From Candidatus Dormiibacterota bacterium (GTDB lineage: Bacteria; Chloroflexota; Dormibacteria; Aeolococcales; Aeolococcaceae), in NCBI GenBank assembly GCA_003162415.1, contig PMOL01000013.1:124001-188000 (forward strand): a stretch of DNA of 64,000 bases, written 5' to 3'. Position numbers and translations under genes: made by a program. Under the pieces are notes generated by a model. It ran no database searches. It saw only the letters and a program-made list of their open reading frames with translations, and was not told the DNA's origin. Shown piece after piece: positions 23,715 to 32,025 of this stretch (positions within the stretch are counted from its first letter, which is position 1; every line of letters begins with the position of its first letter).

Positions 23715-24577
23715 GGTTTTGGCGTCGGCGTCGACGCTGCAAGCGGCGCCTCGCACAGCGGGTATGGGAACGCGATGGAGTTGTAGAGCGCCGAGAAAAC
23801 GTCGAGCTGGCCGCTGTCCTGATAGTTGAAGCCGATCAGCATGGCGTGGGTGGAGTCGAACCGGAGGCGTATCTCGGCATAGAGCGGTTGTCGCGCGACC
23901 GGTAGCGGCGCAGCTGTCGCACCCGTGTAGGACTCCTCTTTCGCGTAGTAACCGAGGGTGCCGGTGTAGCCGCAGACGACAAGAGGCGTCACGCTCGTCG
24001 CCAGGTAGCCCGGCAACCCGCCGGTTCCGAACGTCTTGAGGCTGCTCGCGGTCTCGAGCACGGCGCTGTCAGTGGTCCCCTGCTGCGGCACGAACAGCGT
24101 TCCGAAGGTCTCCTGCTGAAAGCCCCATGTCTGTGGATACAGCGCCGTGACACCGTTGGCCTCGGAGTAGGTGTTGAAGCTGCCCGCAGTGGTCAGGGCT
24201 GGATCGGCAACGACCCAACCGGCGAGCGTGCGGCCCTGGACGTGAAACCACCCTCCCCCGCCGCTCTGATATGCGAGCACGCTGAACGACCGGCCCTGGG
24301 AGAAGCCGCCGATGACGTTTCCGGCAACGAGCGCCGGTGCGGAGTGAACCCGGAGGCCGAGCGGGCTGAGCACGGTGCGGGTGCTGCCGACCAGCGCGGG
24401 GGTCGGGCTCGTCGTGGGTACGACCACAGCAGAGGTCGGCTTGGGTGATGCCGTCCGCGACGGACTCGACGGCACACCCGCGCAGGCCGCAAGCAGCACG
24501 ATCGCACCGGTCGCGAGCGCCGCAACGGTCGTCGCCGGGACGCCGGCGCGGGTCAGGCGGCGAGCACGTGCAGGCAT
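23711..24577 (-). CDS. Putative lipoprotein with SH3-like region
   Basis: The 288-residue protein has a lipoprotein signal peptide ending in LLAAC (lipid-attached Cys32), a Thr/Pro/Ser-rich linker (about 34-60), and a segment of about 65-120 with LGLRVHSAPALVAGNVIGGF and a WFHVQGRTLAGWV ending that looks like a bacterial SH3 domain. The rest (about 125-275) is unknown. It should be anchored outside the membrane. Its start overlaps the 3' end of the upstream histone-deacetylase-like gene by 25 nt. It is the last gene of a long operon. Confidence 0.72.
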   Translation of the reverse strand: MPARARRLTRAGVPATTVAALATGAIVLLAACAGVPSSPSRTASPKPTSAVVVPTTSPTPALVGSTRTVLSPLGLRVHSAPALVAGNVIGGFSQGRSFSVLAYQSGGGGWFHVQGRTLAGWVVADPALTTAGSFNTYSEANGVTALYPQTWGFQQETFGTLFVPQQGTTDSAVLETASSLKTFGTGGLPGYLATSVTPLVVCGYTGTLGYYAKEESYTGATAAPLPVARQPLYAEIRLRFDSTHAMLIGFNYQDSGQLDVFSALYNSIAFPYPLCEAPLAASTPTPKP

Positions 24578-25488
24578 CCCGCCACCGAAGCGGCGATTGC
24601 TCGAAGGTCGTAACCACCTTCGAGAAGCCAAACGGATCGTCCTTCGCACCGCGCCTCCGTGAGCATGCGCACGCGATCGGCGATCGCCGAGTAGGTCTCG
24701 TCCTCGAGGCGCAACTCGGCGAGCGGGTCGTCGCGATGGGCATCGAATCCGGCGCTGACCACGACCAGGTCCGGCTCGAATGCGGTCACCTCGGGGAGCA
24801 CCACCTCGTCGAACAGCTCGAGCCAGCGCGTCCCATCGGTTCCCGGCGGGACCGGCACGTTCACCGTCGTGCCGGACGCACCCGGGTCGCCGCGATCGGA
24901 GGCATGGCCAGTCCCCGGGTACCACGGAAACTGGTGCAGCGACGTGTACAGCACGGTGGGATCCGCATAGAAGATGTCCTGGCTTCCGTTGCCGTGATGC
25001 ACGTCGATGTCGACGATCGCGACCCGCGCAGCGCCGGCATGCTGGGCGGCGCGAACCGCGACCGCCGCGTTGTTGAAGAGGCAGAAGCCCATCGGCAGAT
25101 TCGGGGTCGCATGGTGCCCGGGGGGACGCACCACAGCGAAGGCGGAGCGCGTCTCATCCTGCATCACCGCCTCAGCCGCACGGGCAGCACAGGCCGCCGC
25201 GTTCAGAGCCACGACGTACGAGTCCCCAGTGCAGTAGGTGTCGGGATCGAACCAGCCCCCACCCTTCACCGCCAGCCCCTCGACTCTCCGTACCTCATCC
25301 TCGGAATGCACCGTGAGCGGGAGCGCACGGCGTCCCGCCGGTGCGACCAGCCACGGCAATGCCGCAAGCCGATCGTCGGCCGCGATGCCTTCAAGGATCG
25401 CCACCACCCGGTCCGGCCGCTCCGGGTGACCCGGACTGGCGTGAGCGGACTGGTCGTCGTTGCGGATCAGCGCCAGCGGGACGGTCAC
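24553..25488 (-). CDS. Histone-deacetylase-family hydrolase
   Basis: The 311-residue protein has the class II HDAC/AcuC/acetylpolyamine amidohydrolase motifs: SPGHPERPDR near the N-terminus, RPPGHHA with the catalytic His pair, VDIDVHHGNGSQDIFY holding zinc ligands, and SAGFDAHRDDPLA with another ligand. Bacterial members deacetylate small amines or acetylated proteins. The GTG start overlaps the pyrF stop (GTGA), which fixes it. The substrate is unknown. Confidence 0.9.
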   Translation of the reverse strand: MTVPLALIRNDDQSAHASPGHPERPDRVVAILEGIAADDRLAALPWLVAPAGRRALPLTVHSEDEVRRVEGLAVKGGGWFDPDTYCTGDSYVVALNAAACAARAAEAVMQDETRSAFAVVRPPGHHATPNLPMGFCLFNNAAVAVRAAQHAGAARVAIVDIDVHHGNGSQDIFYADPTVLYTSLHQFPWYPGTGHASDRGDPGASGTTVNVPVPPGTDGTRWLELFDEVVLPEVTAFEPDLVVVSAGFDAHRDDPLAELRLEDETYSAIADRVRMLTEARCEGRSVWLLEGGYDLRAIAASVAGCLHVLAA

Positions 25489-26273
25489 ACGTGTGCAACC
25501 GCAGCGCGGACCTCCTCGATACGCTCGTGGAACATCCTCGCCGCCTCGCCGGCTCCCTCCGGCGCCGCGGCGATGCCCCGGCTCACCGACACGATGATGC
25601 CCCGGCCCCGGATATCGAGCCCGGCGCTGACCGAGTCCTCGAGAGCACCGCCCTGGGCTCCGACCCCCGGGAGCAGCAGCGGGGCATCGGGGGCCGCCGC
25701 ACGAATGGCCGCAACCGCGTCCGGCTTGGTCGCACCGACGACGAAACCGACGGCGCCGCCCGGGTCCCAGCTGAGACCGAGCTCGACGATGCGTGCGCTG
25801 ACCGGCATACCCGATTCGAGCCGTGCGTCGAGAAGGTCGACAGCACCGGGGTTGCTGCTCCGCGCCACCAGCAGCGCACCGCGGTCTTCGCGCTGGAGGA
25901 ACGGCAGCACCGAGTCGCTGCCGAGCAGCGGGTTGACGGTGACGCAGTCGGCGCCGAGCACGTCGAACAGCGCTCGCGCGTATGCCTCGGCAGTGTTGCC
26001 CATGTCGCCGCGTTTGGCGTCGAGGAGCAGGATGCGATCGCGTGGGATGCAGCTTCGCAGCCGCTCGAGGATCGCGTAGCCGGCCGATCCCATCTGTTCG
26101 AAGAAGGCCAGGTTCGGCTTGTAGGCGCAGACGTGACCGATCGTCTGGTCGACGATCTCGAGGCACCGCCGCTCGGCCTCCGCCGCGCTCGAGAACCCAT
26201 CCGGATCGAGTCCGCAGCAGAGCAGCGAACCGGATGCTTCGACGCACGCGTCCAGGCGTGCGACGAACGTCAC
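25485..26273 (-). CDS. pyrF: Orotidine 5'-phosphate decarboxylase
   Basis: PyrF performs the last step of UMP synthesis. The 262-residue protein has the type-2 (longer) form: GLDPD near the N-terminus, YKPNLAFFEQMG, the catalytic LDAKRGDMGNTAEAYA (the D-x-K-x2-D motif) and a PGVGAQGG phosphate-binding segment. The GTG start at 26273 lies 4 nt after the Cys-rich miniprotein gene. No other pyr genes are near. Confidence 0.92.
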   Translation of the reverse strand: MTFVARLDACVEASGSLLCCGLDPDGFSSAAEAERRCLEIVDQTIGHVCAYKPNLAFFEQMGSAGYAILERLRSCIPRDRILLLDAKRGDMGNTAEAYARALFDVLGADCVTVNPLLGSDSVLPFLQREDRGALLVARSSNPGAVDLLDARLESGMPVSARIVELGLSWDPGGAVGFVVGATKPDAVAAIRAAAPDAPLLLPGVGAQGGALEDSVSAGLDIRGRGIIVSVSRGIAAAPEGAGEAARMFHERIEEVRAAVAHV

Positions 26274-26277
26274 GGCG

Positions 26278-26475
26278 CTACCAGACCTCCCTCGACGTGC
26301 TCGGCTGGATCGCACCCTGGTCGGTCCGCGGCGAGTAGGGCATCTCGATCCGGTCCTTGTACTTGGCGGCGCAGTGCGGACAGACGCGCGCCATCCTGCC
26401 GTCGAGGATCACCGCGGCGAGACGGAAGATCGGTGTCTCCTCTCCGTCGCACTCGCACGGGGCTGTCACCGCCAT
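26278..26475 (-). CDS. Cys-rich miniprotein, probable zinc ribbon
   Basis: The 65-residue protein has two cysteine pairs, CEC near residue 7 and CPHC near residue 33, the spacing of a small zinc-binding fold. The gene fits snugly in the operon, 29 nt downstream of the ydbT-like gene and 4 nt before pyrF. The function is unknown. Confidence 0.6.
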   Translation of the reverse strand: MAVTAPCECDGEETPIFRLAAVILDGRMARVCPHCAAKYKDRIEMPYSPRTDQGAIQPSTSREVW

Positions 26476-26504
26476 CAGTACTGCGATATTGCCATGGACG
26501 CGGT

Positions 26505-27893
26505 CTAACCGGCAGCCGGAACCGGCGCGGGGCTCGCCGGGAGTGGAGGCGGCACCCGCCTGGACAACCTGGCGCGCTCGCTGATGTGGCGGACCATCTC
26601 CAGCGCCTCGTCCTGGTCGCGACAGCGAGCCGACGCCTGCCAGCGCCGCCCGGCGGTGTCGACATCGACCGTGGCCACATGAAACGAACGCTGCAGTGGC
26701 CCCGATTTGAGTCGCACGCTCTGCACCTTGACCAGCGGCACGATGATCGTGGACTTCTGCAGGCGACCGGTCCTCGCGTAGACGTAGCGCTGCCCGAACC
26801 ACGCCGCGAGGAAGTGAAAGGAGAGTGGCGCCTTGAGGCGTGCCCGCGACGGCGGTCCCGCATCGGGCGGCGGGTTTGGATGGGCGTCGGGCATGACCCG
26901 CGCGAGCAGCCACAACGCCTGGTCGCGCGATGCCACCGGGATGAGCGTCCTGGCAACCTGCTGGGCATCGCGGTCCGCCTCGCGAGAGACGCTCTGACGG
27001 GCGACGTCCACCTCGAGGCGCGCCCAGCCGAATGCCCGCCAGAAGAACGGTTCGACGACCCGTACCGCCTGAATCCGGCCATAGGGGATGGTCTCGTGGC
27101 GGCGCTGCAGCAGGCCTCGATCGAGCCGGACCCCGTCACCCGCCTCGCTGATGGTGAAATCGAAGTCCTCGTTGAAGGCACGCGCCACCCCGAGACCGCT
27201 GATGACCAGGACGGTCACGGCGCTGCCGAGCGCGCCCGCTCCGACCACCGGTGCCGCCGCAATGGCCGCGACGGCGGCGACGGCGATGAGGATGGGACCC
27301 AGCACCTGCGAGCGCATCAGGAGCGCGGGGAGCAGCAACCCGTTCTGCACGTGGAGCAGCGGCAGCGCGACCGGCTCAGGGGTGCCGACCTCGAGGCCAT
27401 GGGCGAGCGCGAGCAGGCGCGCTCGAACGACGGGCGCCTGAGCGGCGGTGAGATAGGCGAGGCGGCCATGCTCGGCGCCACGACCTGCCGAGACGACACG
27501 CACCTCCGCAAGCCCGAGAAAGCGCCCCAGGAGCGGCGAGATCACATCAACCGCCTGGATCCGGGCCAGCGGGATGCGCAGTGACTGACGCCGTATGAAG
27601 CCGGTCTCGATCTGCAGGTTTCCGTCGGCGATGCGCCAGCGCGTCACCAACCACGAGATGACCCCGCCGATCCCGCCGAGGACGAGCAGGCCGATGTAGA
27701 TGATCACCGAGATCGGCAGGCTGCCCTCGCGATGGAATCCAGGCTGCTCGGCGATGGACGGGACGGCGACGACGATGACGCCGATGAGCACCCTGCCGAA
27801 GCGAACGACCGGTGAGAGCGGGTGCAGCCGCCGCCAGTTCTCGCCGACCTCCATGGGTACCCCCGCGGCGACGGGCGGAGGCATGACGCTCAT
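26505..27893 (-). CDS. Bacterial PH-domain membrane protein, YdbT-like
   Basis: The 462-residue protein has paired hydrophobic segments near 32-48, 63-80 and 195-232, each followed by a bPH2 domain; GFIRRQSLRIPLARIQAVDVISP, RHETIPYGRIQAVRVVEPF and LQKSTIIVPLVKVQSVRL are three repeats of the fold's key strand. Bacillus YdbT with YdbS contributes to resistance to antimicrobial compounds, but the mechanism is unclear. The ATG overlaps the stop of the ydbS-like gene. Confidence 0.85.
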   Translation of the reverse strand: MSVMPPPVAAGVPMEVGENWRRLHPLSPVVRFGRVLIGVIVVAVPSIAEQPGFHREGSLPISVIIYIGLLVLGGIGGVISWLVTRWRIADGNLQIETGFIRRQSLRIPLARIQAVDVISPLLGRFLGLAEVRVVSAGRGAEHGRLAYLTAAQAPVVRARLLALAHGLEVGTPEPVALPLLHVQNGLLLPALLMRSQVLGPILIAVAAVAAIAAAPVVGAGALGSAVTVLVISGLGVARAFNEDFDFTISEAGDGVRLDRGLLQRRHETIPYGRIQAVRVVEPFFWRAFGWARLEVDVARQSVSREADRDAQQVARTLIPVASRDQALWLLARVMPDAHPNPPPDAGPPSRARLKAPLSFHFLAAWFGQRYVYARTGRLQKSTIIVPLVKVQSVRLKSGPLQRSFHVATVDVDTAGRRWQASARCRDQDEALEMVRHISERARLSRRVPPPLPASPAPVPAAG

Positions 27894-28384
27894 AGGCCGG
27901 TGGCCTTCGCCTCCCCGACCAGCGCCAGCCGATCGCGCAGGGCGTCCGCGTCCGGGCGCACCAGGCCGGGGATGCGGGCGTCGGTCGCCGCTGCCGCGGT
28001 GTGCAGCTGCACGGTCGCGAGGCCGAAGGCGCGATCGATCGGGCCGGCGGTCACGTCGATGAACTGCATACGCCCGTAGGGAACCACCGACACGTGCCGG
28101 AACATCAGGCCGCGGGTGACGATCAGGTCGTCCTCGCGCTCCGCGTAGCCCCAGGACCGATACCGGCCCCGTTCCACCAGCCAGGCGACCGCGGCGAGGA
28201 GCACGATGACCACCGGGAGCAGGTACCCGGCGCTCACATTGACGATCAGCGCGAGCACGATCGATGCGATGAAGAGCGGACCCCAGAAGATGGCGAGCTG
28301 GGTCTGCCGAGCCAGCCAGAAACGGGGAGAAAGCCGCTTCAGCGCCCCGGGGCCAACGATCTGCTGGGTCACAACAGTGCTCAC
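27890..28384 (-). CDS. Bacterial PH-domain membrane protein, YdbS-like
   Basis: The 164-residue protein has two membrane helices (about 32-48 and 52-68) and one bPH2 domain with LMFRHVSVVPYGRMQFIDV, matching the key strand in YdbT. The GTG at 28384 has no strong ribosome-binding site. It is the first gene of the six-gene operon running to 23711. Confidence 0.82.
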   Translation of the reverse strand: MSTVVTQQIVGPGALKRLSPRFWLARQTQLAIFWGPLFIASIVLALIVNVSAGYLLPVVIVLLAAVAWLVERGRYRSWGYAEREDDLIVTRGLMFRHVSVVPYGRMQFIDVTAGPIDRAFGLATVQLHTAAAATDARIPGLVRPDADALRDRLALVGEAKATGL

Positions 28385-28420
28385 GTCATTCCACGATAGA
28401 CTGAAGGCAGGAGAACGGAG

Positions 28421-28870
28421 ATGGCCTCAATCAAAGAGCGGCTCGCAGCCCTGTTCCGACGCATCGAACGCCGGCTCGGAATCGATCGTGAAGGCCGTAC
28501 CGTATGGGTCTGGCTCCTGCCGCCGGGCGTCGGCATCGTGAGCGCCGTGTTGGTCGCATTCATGCCCGGGCTGCCGACCGACGTCGGATGGGTCTACCGG
28601 CTGCCGTTCTCGTTCTTCGCGCTGGTCACCATGACCGCGATCGCCGCGATCTACTTGATCACCTTCGACAACGACCACAATCAGCAGGCGGCGACCGACG
28701 ACGAGACTGGTCGGGGCGACGACGGACCCGAGAAGCCGCCGGTCCGGCCGGACGTACCGCCGCCGCAGTGGGTCACGGTCATCCGCAAGGTCGACGACCC
28801 CCCGCCCGATGGCGCCAGAGTCGATGAGAGCCAGCAGCGGGAGCGTGTCCCCGCCGGAGCGCATCGCTAA
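28421..28870 (+). CDS. Two-helix membrane protein of unknown function
   Basis: The 149-residue protein has a basic amphipathic start (1-27), two membrane helices (about 28-48 and 61-83) and an acidic, Pro-rich cytoplasmic or external tail. The ribosome-binding site AGGAGA is good. It is divergent from the ydbS operon, 36 nt apart. I do not recognise the family. Confidence 0.6.
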   Translation: MASIKERLAALFRRIERRLGIDREGRTVWVWLLPPGVGIVSAVLVAFMPGLPTDVGWVYRLPFSFFALVTMTAIAAIYLITFDNDHNQQAATDDETGRGDDGPEKPPVRPDVPPPQWVTVIRKVDDPPPDGARVDESQQRERVPAGAHR

Positions 28871-28881
28871 CTCGGAAGTGC

Positions 28882-28902
28882 GTCGCTCACCCCGTGAGCG
28901 AC
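28882..28902. terminator. Bidirectional hairpin terminator
   Basis: GTCGCTCAC and GTGAGCGAC form a perfect 9-bp stem with a CCC loop. It lies between the convergent stops at 28870 and 28905. There is no T-run, as is common in GC-rich genomes. Confidence 0.7.
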
Positions 28903-28904
28903 AA

Positions 28905-30542
28905 CTAGTCGGCATCCCTGACCGGCAGCACGATCGCCGATGGATGGTCGGGATCGTGCCAGACCTCCTGATCAGCGTTGTGCATGGCCACCGCGGTGGC
29001 GAGCGGCTCTCCCCCGCCGAGGTTGCGCGCGAACCTGGGGTGCGCGCCGCTCGAGACCTGCACGCGGAGCCGATGACCGCGCCGGAAGACATGAGCAGCC
29101 GGCCAGAGCGGCACCTGAACCACGGCGATACCTCCGGCCCCGCGCCGCCACGACGCGGGAGTGACACGGACCACTCCGTCGCAGAGATTCAACGACTTCC
29201 CCGACGGCTCGACGTCGCAGAGCCTGACGAAGAAATCGGTGTGCTCGAGCGTCGACCGCACGTGCAACTCGGCGGTGATCGGGCCGACCACCTCGAGGTC
29301 GCGAACCAGCGCTGAGCTGCTGAACACCAGCACGTCGCTTCGCCGTTCGAGGGCGCGGTTGTCGCGGGGGCCTCCCGAGCGGGCGAGCAGCGTGCCGCCG
29401 ACCGACGGTGTCGGGTCCGAGGGATCGTAGCGGTACCGGTCCGGAGGCGACGCCAGCGGGGCCTGTGGGTGCAGGACGCCGCCGGCGTGAAGGTGCCACC
29501 GCACGCTGCGTGCCGGCGGCGGCCACTCCTCCACCTCAAGCCACCGGCGCGCACCGCCGACGAACAGCCGGACCCGCGAGCGCTCCCGGCCTTCGCTGTG
29601 ATCTTCGAGAAGGTGGGTCCCGAACCAGTCCAGCGAGTCGCGCAGTGCCTCGCCGGCGGCGCCGGGGTCGGTGTGCTTCCACGGGCCGATGGTGAGTCGC
29701 ACGTCGCGCCCAGCTGCGCGGAGCGCCTGATAGTCGGCGAGTTGGGCGGGCAGGAACATGTCGTACCACCCGGTCACCATGGCCACCGCCACGGTGAGCG
29801 AGTCGAGATGGCGGTCGAACTCCACGGGCGCCCAGAAGGCATCGTCGTCTATGCGGGCCAGCCAGTCCTGGTAGAACCCCACACGCGCGCCGGTGAGTAC
29901 CCGGTCGGCGTTCCCGAGCGGCAGCGTCAGCACGGCGCGGGCCAACCGCCGGCGCGCCGCCACCTGTTCGAAGAGGCGAGGACGTCTACCCTGACGCTGG
30001 CTCGCCAGCAGCGCCAGCCAGGTCAGCGTGCTGTCCAGCGAGAAGGTGCCGCCGGGGTACGTGAACGCGCGCACCCGTGCCGACGAGATGGACACCGCCA
30101 TGGCGCGGAGCGACGGTGGCGGCTCGGCCGCGACCGCCCACTGGACGATCCCCAGGTAGCTCGGACCGGCCATTGCAAGCTTCCCGGAGAACCACGGCTG
30201 GGCCTCGATCCACGCGAGTGTGGCGAGCCCGTCCTGCGCCTCGTGCCGGTACGCGTCGAACTCGCCCCCCGAGCCCCCCGTCCCGCGGCAGCTCTGCACG
30301 ATCACCTGGTATCCGCGCTCGGCGAAGAGCCGCGCGGCAAGCGCCCATACGGCGTTGCGCCCGTAGGGGCTGCGCATCGCGATGACCGGCTCGCCGCCGT
30401 TGCCACGAGGCCAGTACCGATCGCTGAGCAGGCGGATCCCATCCGGCATCGTGACCTCGATGTCGCGTCGAACCGCGACGTCGCGCGTGTGCGCTGGGGG
30501 GATCCGCGCGAGCACAGCGGCGGCGCGCGTGGCGAAGCTCAT
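28905..30542 (-). CDS. CocE/NonD family hydrolase (X-Pro dipeptidyl-peptidase S15-like)
   Basis: The 545-residue protein has an alpha/beta-hydrolase domain (about 22-300) with the nucleophile elbow GPSYLG and the catalytic histidine in TIGPWKHTDPG, and a C-terminal beta-sandwich (about 330-545; VVGPITAELHVRSTLEHTDFFVRL) typical of CocE. Members hydrolyse esters or acylated amino compounds. No signal peptide is evident. The MBL/rhodanese gene upstream on the same strand is 24 nt away, so they may be co-transcribed. Confidence 0.85.
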   Translation of the reverse strand: MSFATRAAAVLARIPPAHTRDVAVRRDIEVTMPDGIRLLSDRYWPRGNGGEPVIAMRSPYGRNAVWALAARLFAERGYQVIVQSCRGTGGSGGEFDAYRHEAQDGLATLAWIEAQPWFSGKLAMAGPSYLGIVQWAVAAEPPPSLRAMAVSISSARVRAFTYPGGTFSLDSTLTWLALLASQRQGRRPRLFEQVAARRRLARAVLTLPLGNADRVLTGARVGFYQDWLARIDDDAFWAPVEFDRHLDSLTVAVAMVTGWYDMFLPAQLADYQALRAAGRDVRLTIGPWKHTDPGAAGEALRDSLDWFGTHLLEDHSEGRERSRVRLFVGGARRWLEVEEWPPPARSVRWHLHAGGVLHPQAPLASPPDRYRYDPSDPTPSVGGTLLARSGGPRDNRALERRSDVLVFSSSALVRDLEVVGPITAELHVRSTLEHTDFFVRLCDVEPSGKSLNLCDGVVRVTPASWRRGAGGIAVVQVPLWPAAHVFRRGHRLRVQVSSGAHPRFARNLGGGEPLATAVAMHNADQEVWHDPDHPSAIVLPVRDAD

Positions 30543-30566
30543 CGCGCCCGACCTAGGCCAGGCGGC

Positions 30567-31964
30567 TCAGTCGCACGCAGAGACGATGTCGAACCCGGCG
30601 TCGACGGCGTTGGTGAACTGGTCGCTCACCACCATGACGGTGCGCCCGGCACGCGCCAGCAGCGAGCCCGCGACCGACGCCCGATACCCGGCTGCACAAT
30701 GCGCCCAGACCCGGCCCGCGGGCACCTCGTCGATACGGTCGGGAAGCTCGTGCAGCGGGATGTGGATCGCGCCCCCGATGTGGCCCTGGCGCCACTCACC
30801 GCCGAGGCGCACGTCGACCACGACCTCGCCCGGAGAGCCGATGAACGGCTTCAGGTCGAGGAAGCCGGCAACCGGGTACGACTGTGTCGCCAGCCCGGCC
30901 CATAGGTCCTCGCCGTTCTCGCCTTCGGTGAGGCCACAGGCTGCGATCCTGTCGATGCCGATCCGAGCCAGGGCTCGACGAGCTGCCGCAAGGTCCTCGC
31001 GAGATCGCCCCATCAGGCTGAGCGGGCTGCCCCATGGGAGCAGCCACCCGAGATACGTGGTCAGCGGATCCGAGAGCTCGAACGCAAGCGTGCCGGCGAG
31101 GTGGCGAGCGGCAAACTCGCCGCGATCACGCAGGTCGACAACCCACTCGCCCGCGCCGGCGCGTTCGGCAAGCTCGCGGGCAGCGCTGATCGGCGGCAGC
31201 TCGAGGTCGGCCTTGCCTGCTCCCTCGCGGTTCCTCGGGGCGATGTAGGCGTAATACCGGGGAAAGGCATCCAGGCCGGCCACCAGCCGGGCGACGAACG
31301 CGTCCTCGTCCATGAGCAGCGCCGGGTTCTCGGCACGCTGATGGCGCGCGTCGGCGGTATCCGCCGCTCCGACCGGGAACCCGGCGGAGCAGAGGCTGCC
31401 GAATCCGTGGGTCGGCAGGATCGCCGCGCCATCGGGCAATTCCTCGGAAAGCCGGCGTGCGGACCGGTGCTGGAGATGGCTGAGACGATCGGTGACCCAG
31501 GGACCGGCCAGATCCGTGCGTCCCACCGATCCGAGGAGCATCGACCCGCCGGTGAAAGCCGCCACCGCGCGTCCGTCCTCCTCGAGCAGGTAGGTCATGT
31601 GCGTGGCCGTATGCCCCGGCGTGTGTCGCGCCACCAGGGACACGTCCCCGAGCGCGATCCGCTCGCCGTCGGCGATCGCCTGACGCGCGTAGCCAACCGA
31701 CTCCCCCGCGGGAATGACCAGCGTTGCGCCGCTGGCCCTGCACAGCTCCGCGGCGCCCGAGACGTAGTCGTTGTGAATGTGCGTCTCGACGACGTGGGTC
31801 AGCCGTGCGCCCCGATCGGACAGCAGCGAGAGGACGCGGTCGATATCGCGCTGGGGGTCGACGACGACGGCACCGGCACCGGTGAAGATGGCGTAGCTCC
31901 GGTCGCCGAGCTCCGGGGTCTCGATGGTGGCGATCTCCGCGGGCACCCCCGAACAATCCCACAT
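30567..31964 (-). CDS. Metallo-beta-lactamase fold protein with C-terminal rhodanese domains
   Basis: The 465-residue protein has an MBL domain (about 8-260) with THIHND (His62, His64, Asp66), HTPGHTATH and a GHG-like late site (LPTHGFG), then two rhodanese-like domains (about 280-365 and 375-465). The last carries the active-site cysteine in HCAAGYRAS; the first looks inactive. The layout matches persulfide-dioxygenase-like/rhodanese fusions, which handle glutathione or other low-molecular persulfides. ATG 31964 starts just before the domain. Confidence 0.87.
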   Translation of the reverse strand: MWDCSGVPAEIATIETPELGDRSYAIFTGAGAVVVDPQRDIDRVLSLLSDRGARLTHVVETHIHNDYVSGAAELCRASGATLVIPAGESVGYARQAIADGERIALGDVSLVARHTPGHTATHMTYLLEEDGRAVAAFTGGSMLLGSVGRTDLAGPWVTDRLSHLQHRSARRLSEELPDGAAILPTHGFGSLCSAGFPVGAADTADARHQRAENPALLMDEDAFVARLVAGLDAFPRYYAYIAPRNREGAGKADLELPPISAARELAERAGAGEWVVDLRDRGEFAARHLAGTLAFELSDPLTTYLGWLLPWGSPLSLMGRSREDLAAARRALARIGIDRIAACGLTEGENGEDLWAGLATQSYPVAGFLDLKPFIGSPGEVVVDVRLGGEWRQGHIGGAIHIPLHELPDRIDEVPAGRVWAHCAAGYRASVAGSLLARAGRTVMVVSDQFTNAVDAGFDIVSACD

Positions 31965-32025
31965 GCAGGAGCGAATGGGATGAGTTGACCGTTCTCCGCG
32001 GGTTCTGCCAGTGTTGGCCGAGCCG

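Noticed and set aside
24445-27584. Very long plus-strand frames opposite the pyrF/HDAC/ydbT operon
   Set aside because: They are shadows in GC-rich DNA; the minus strand holds motif-rich genes with overlapping starts and stops.
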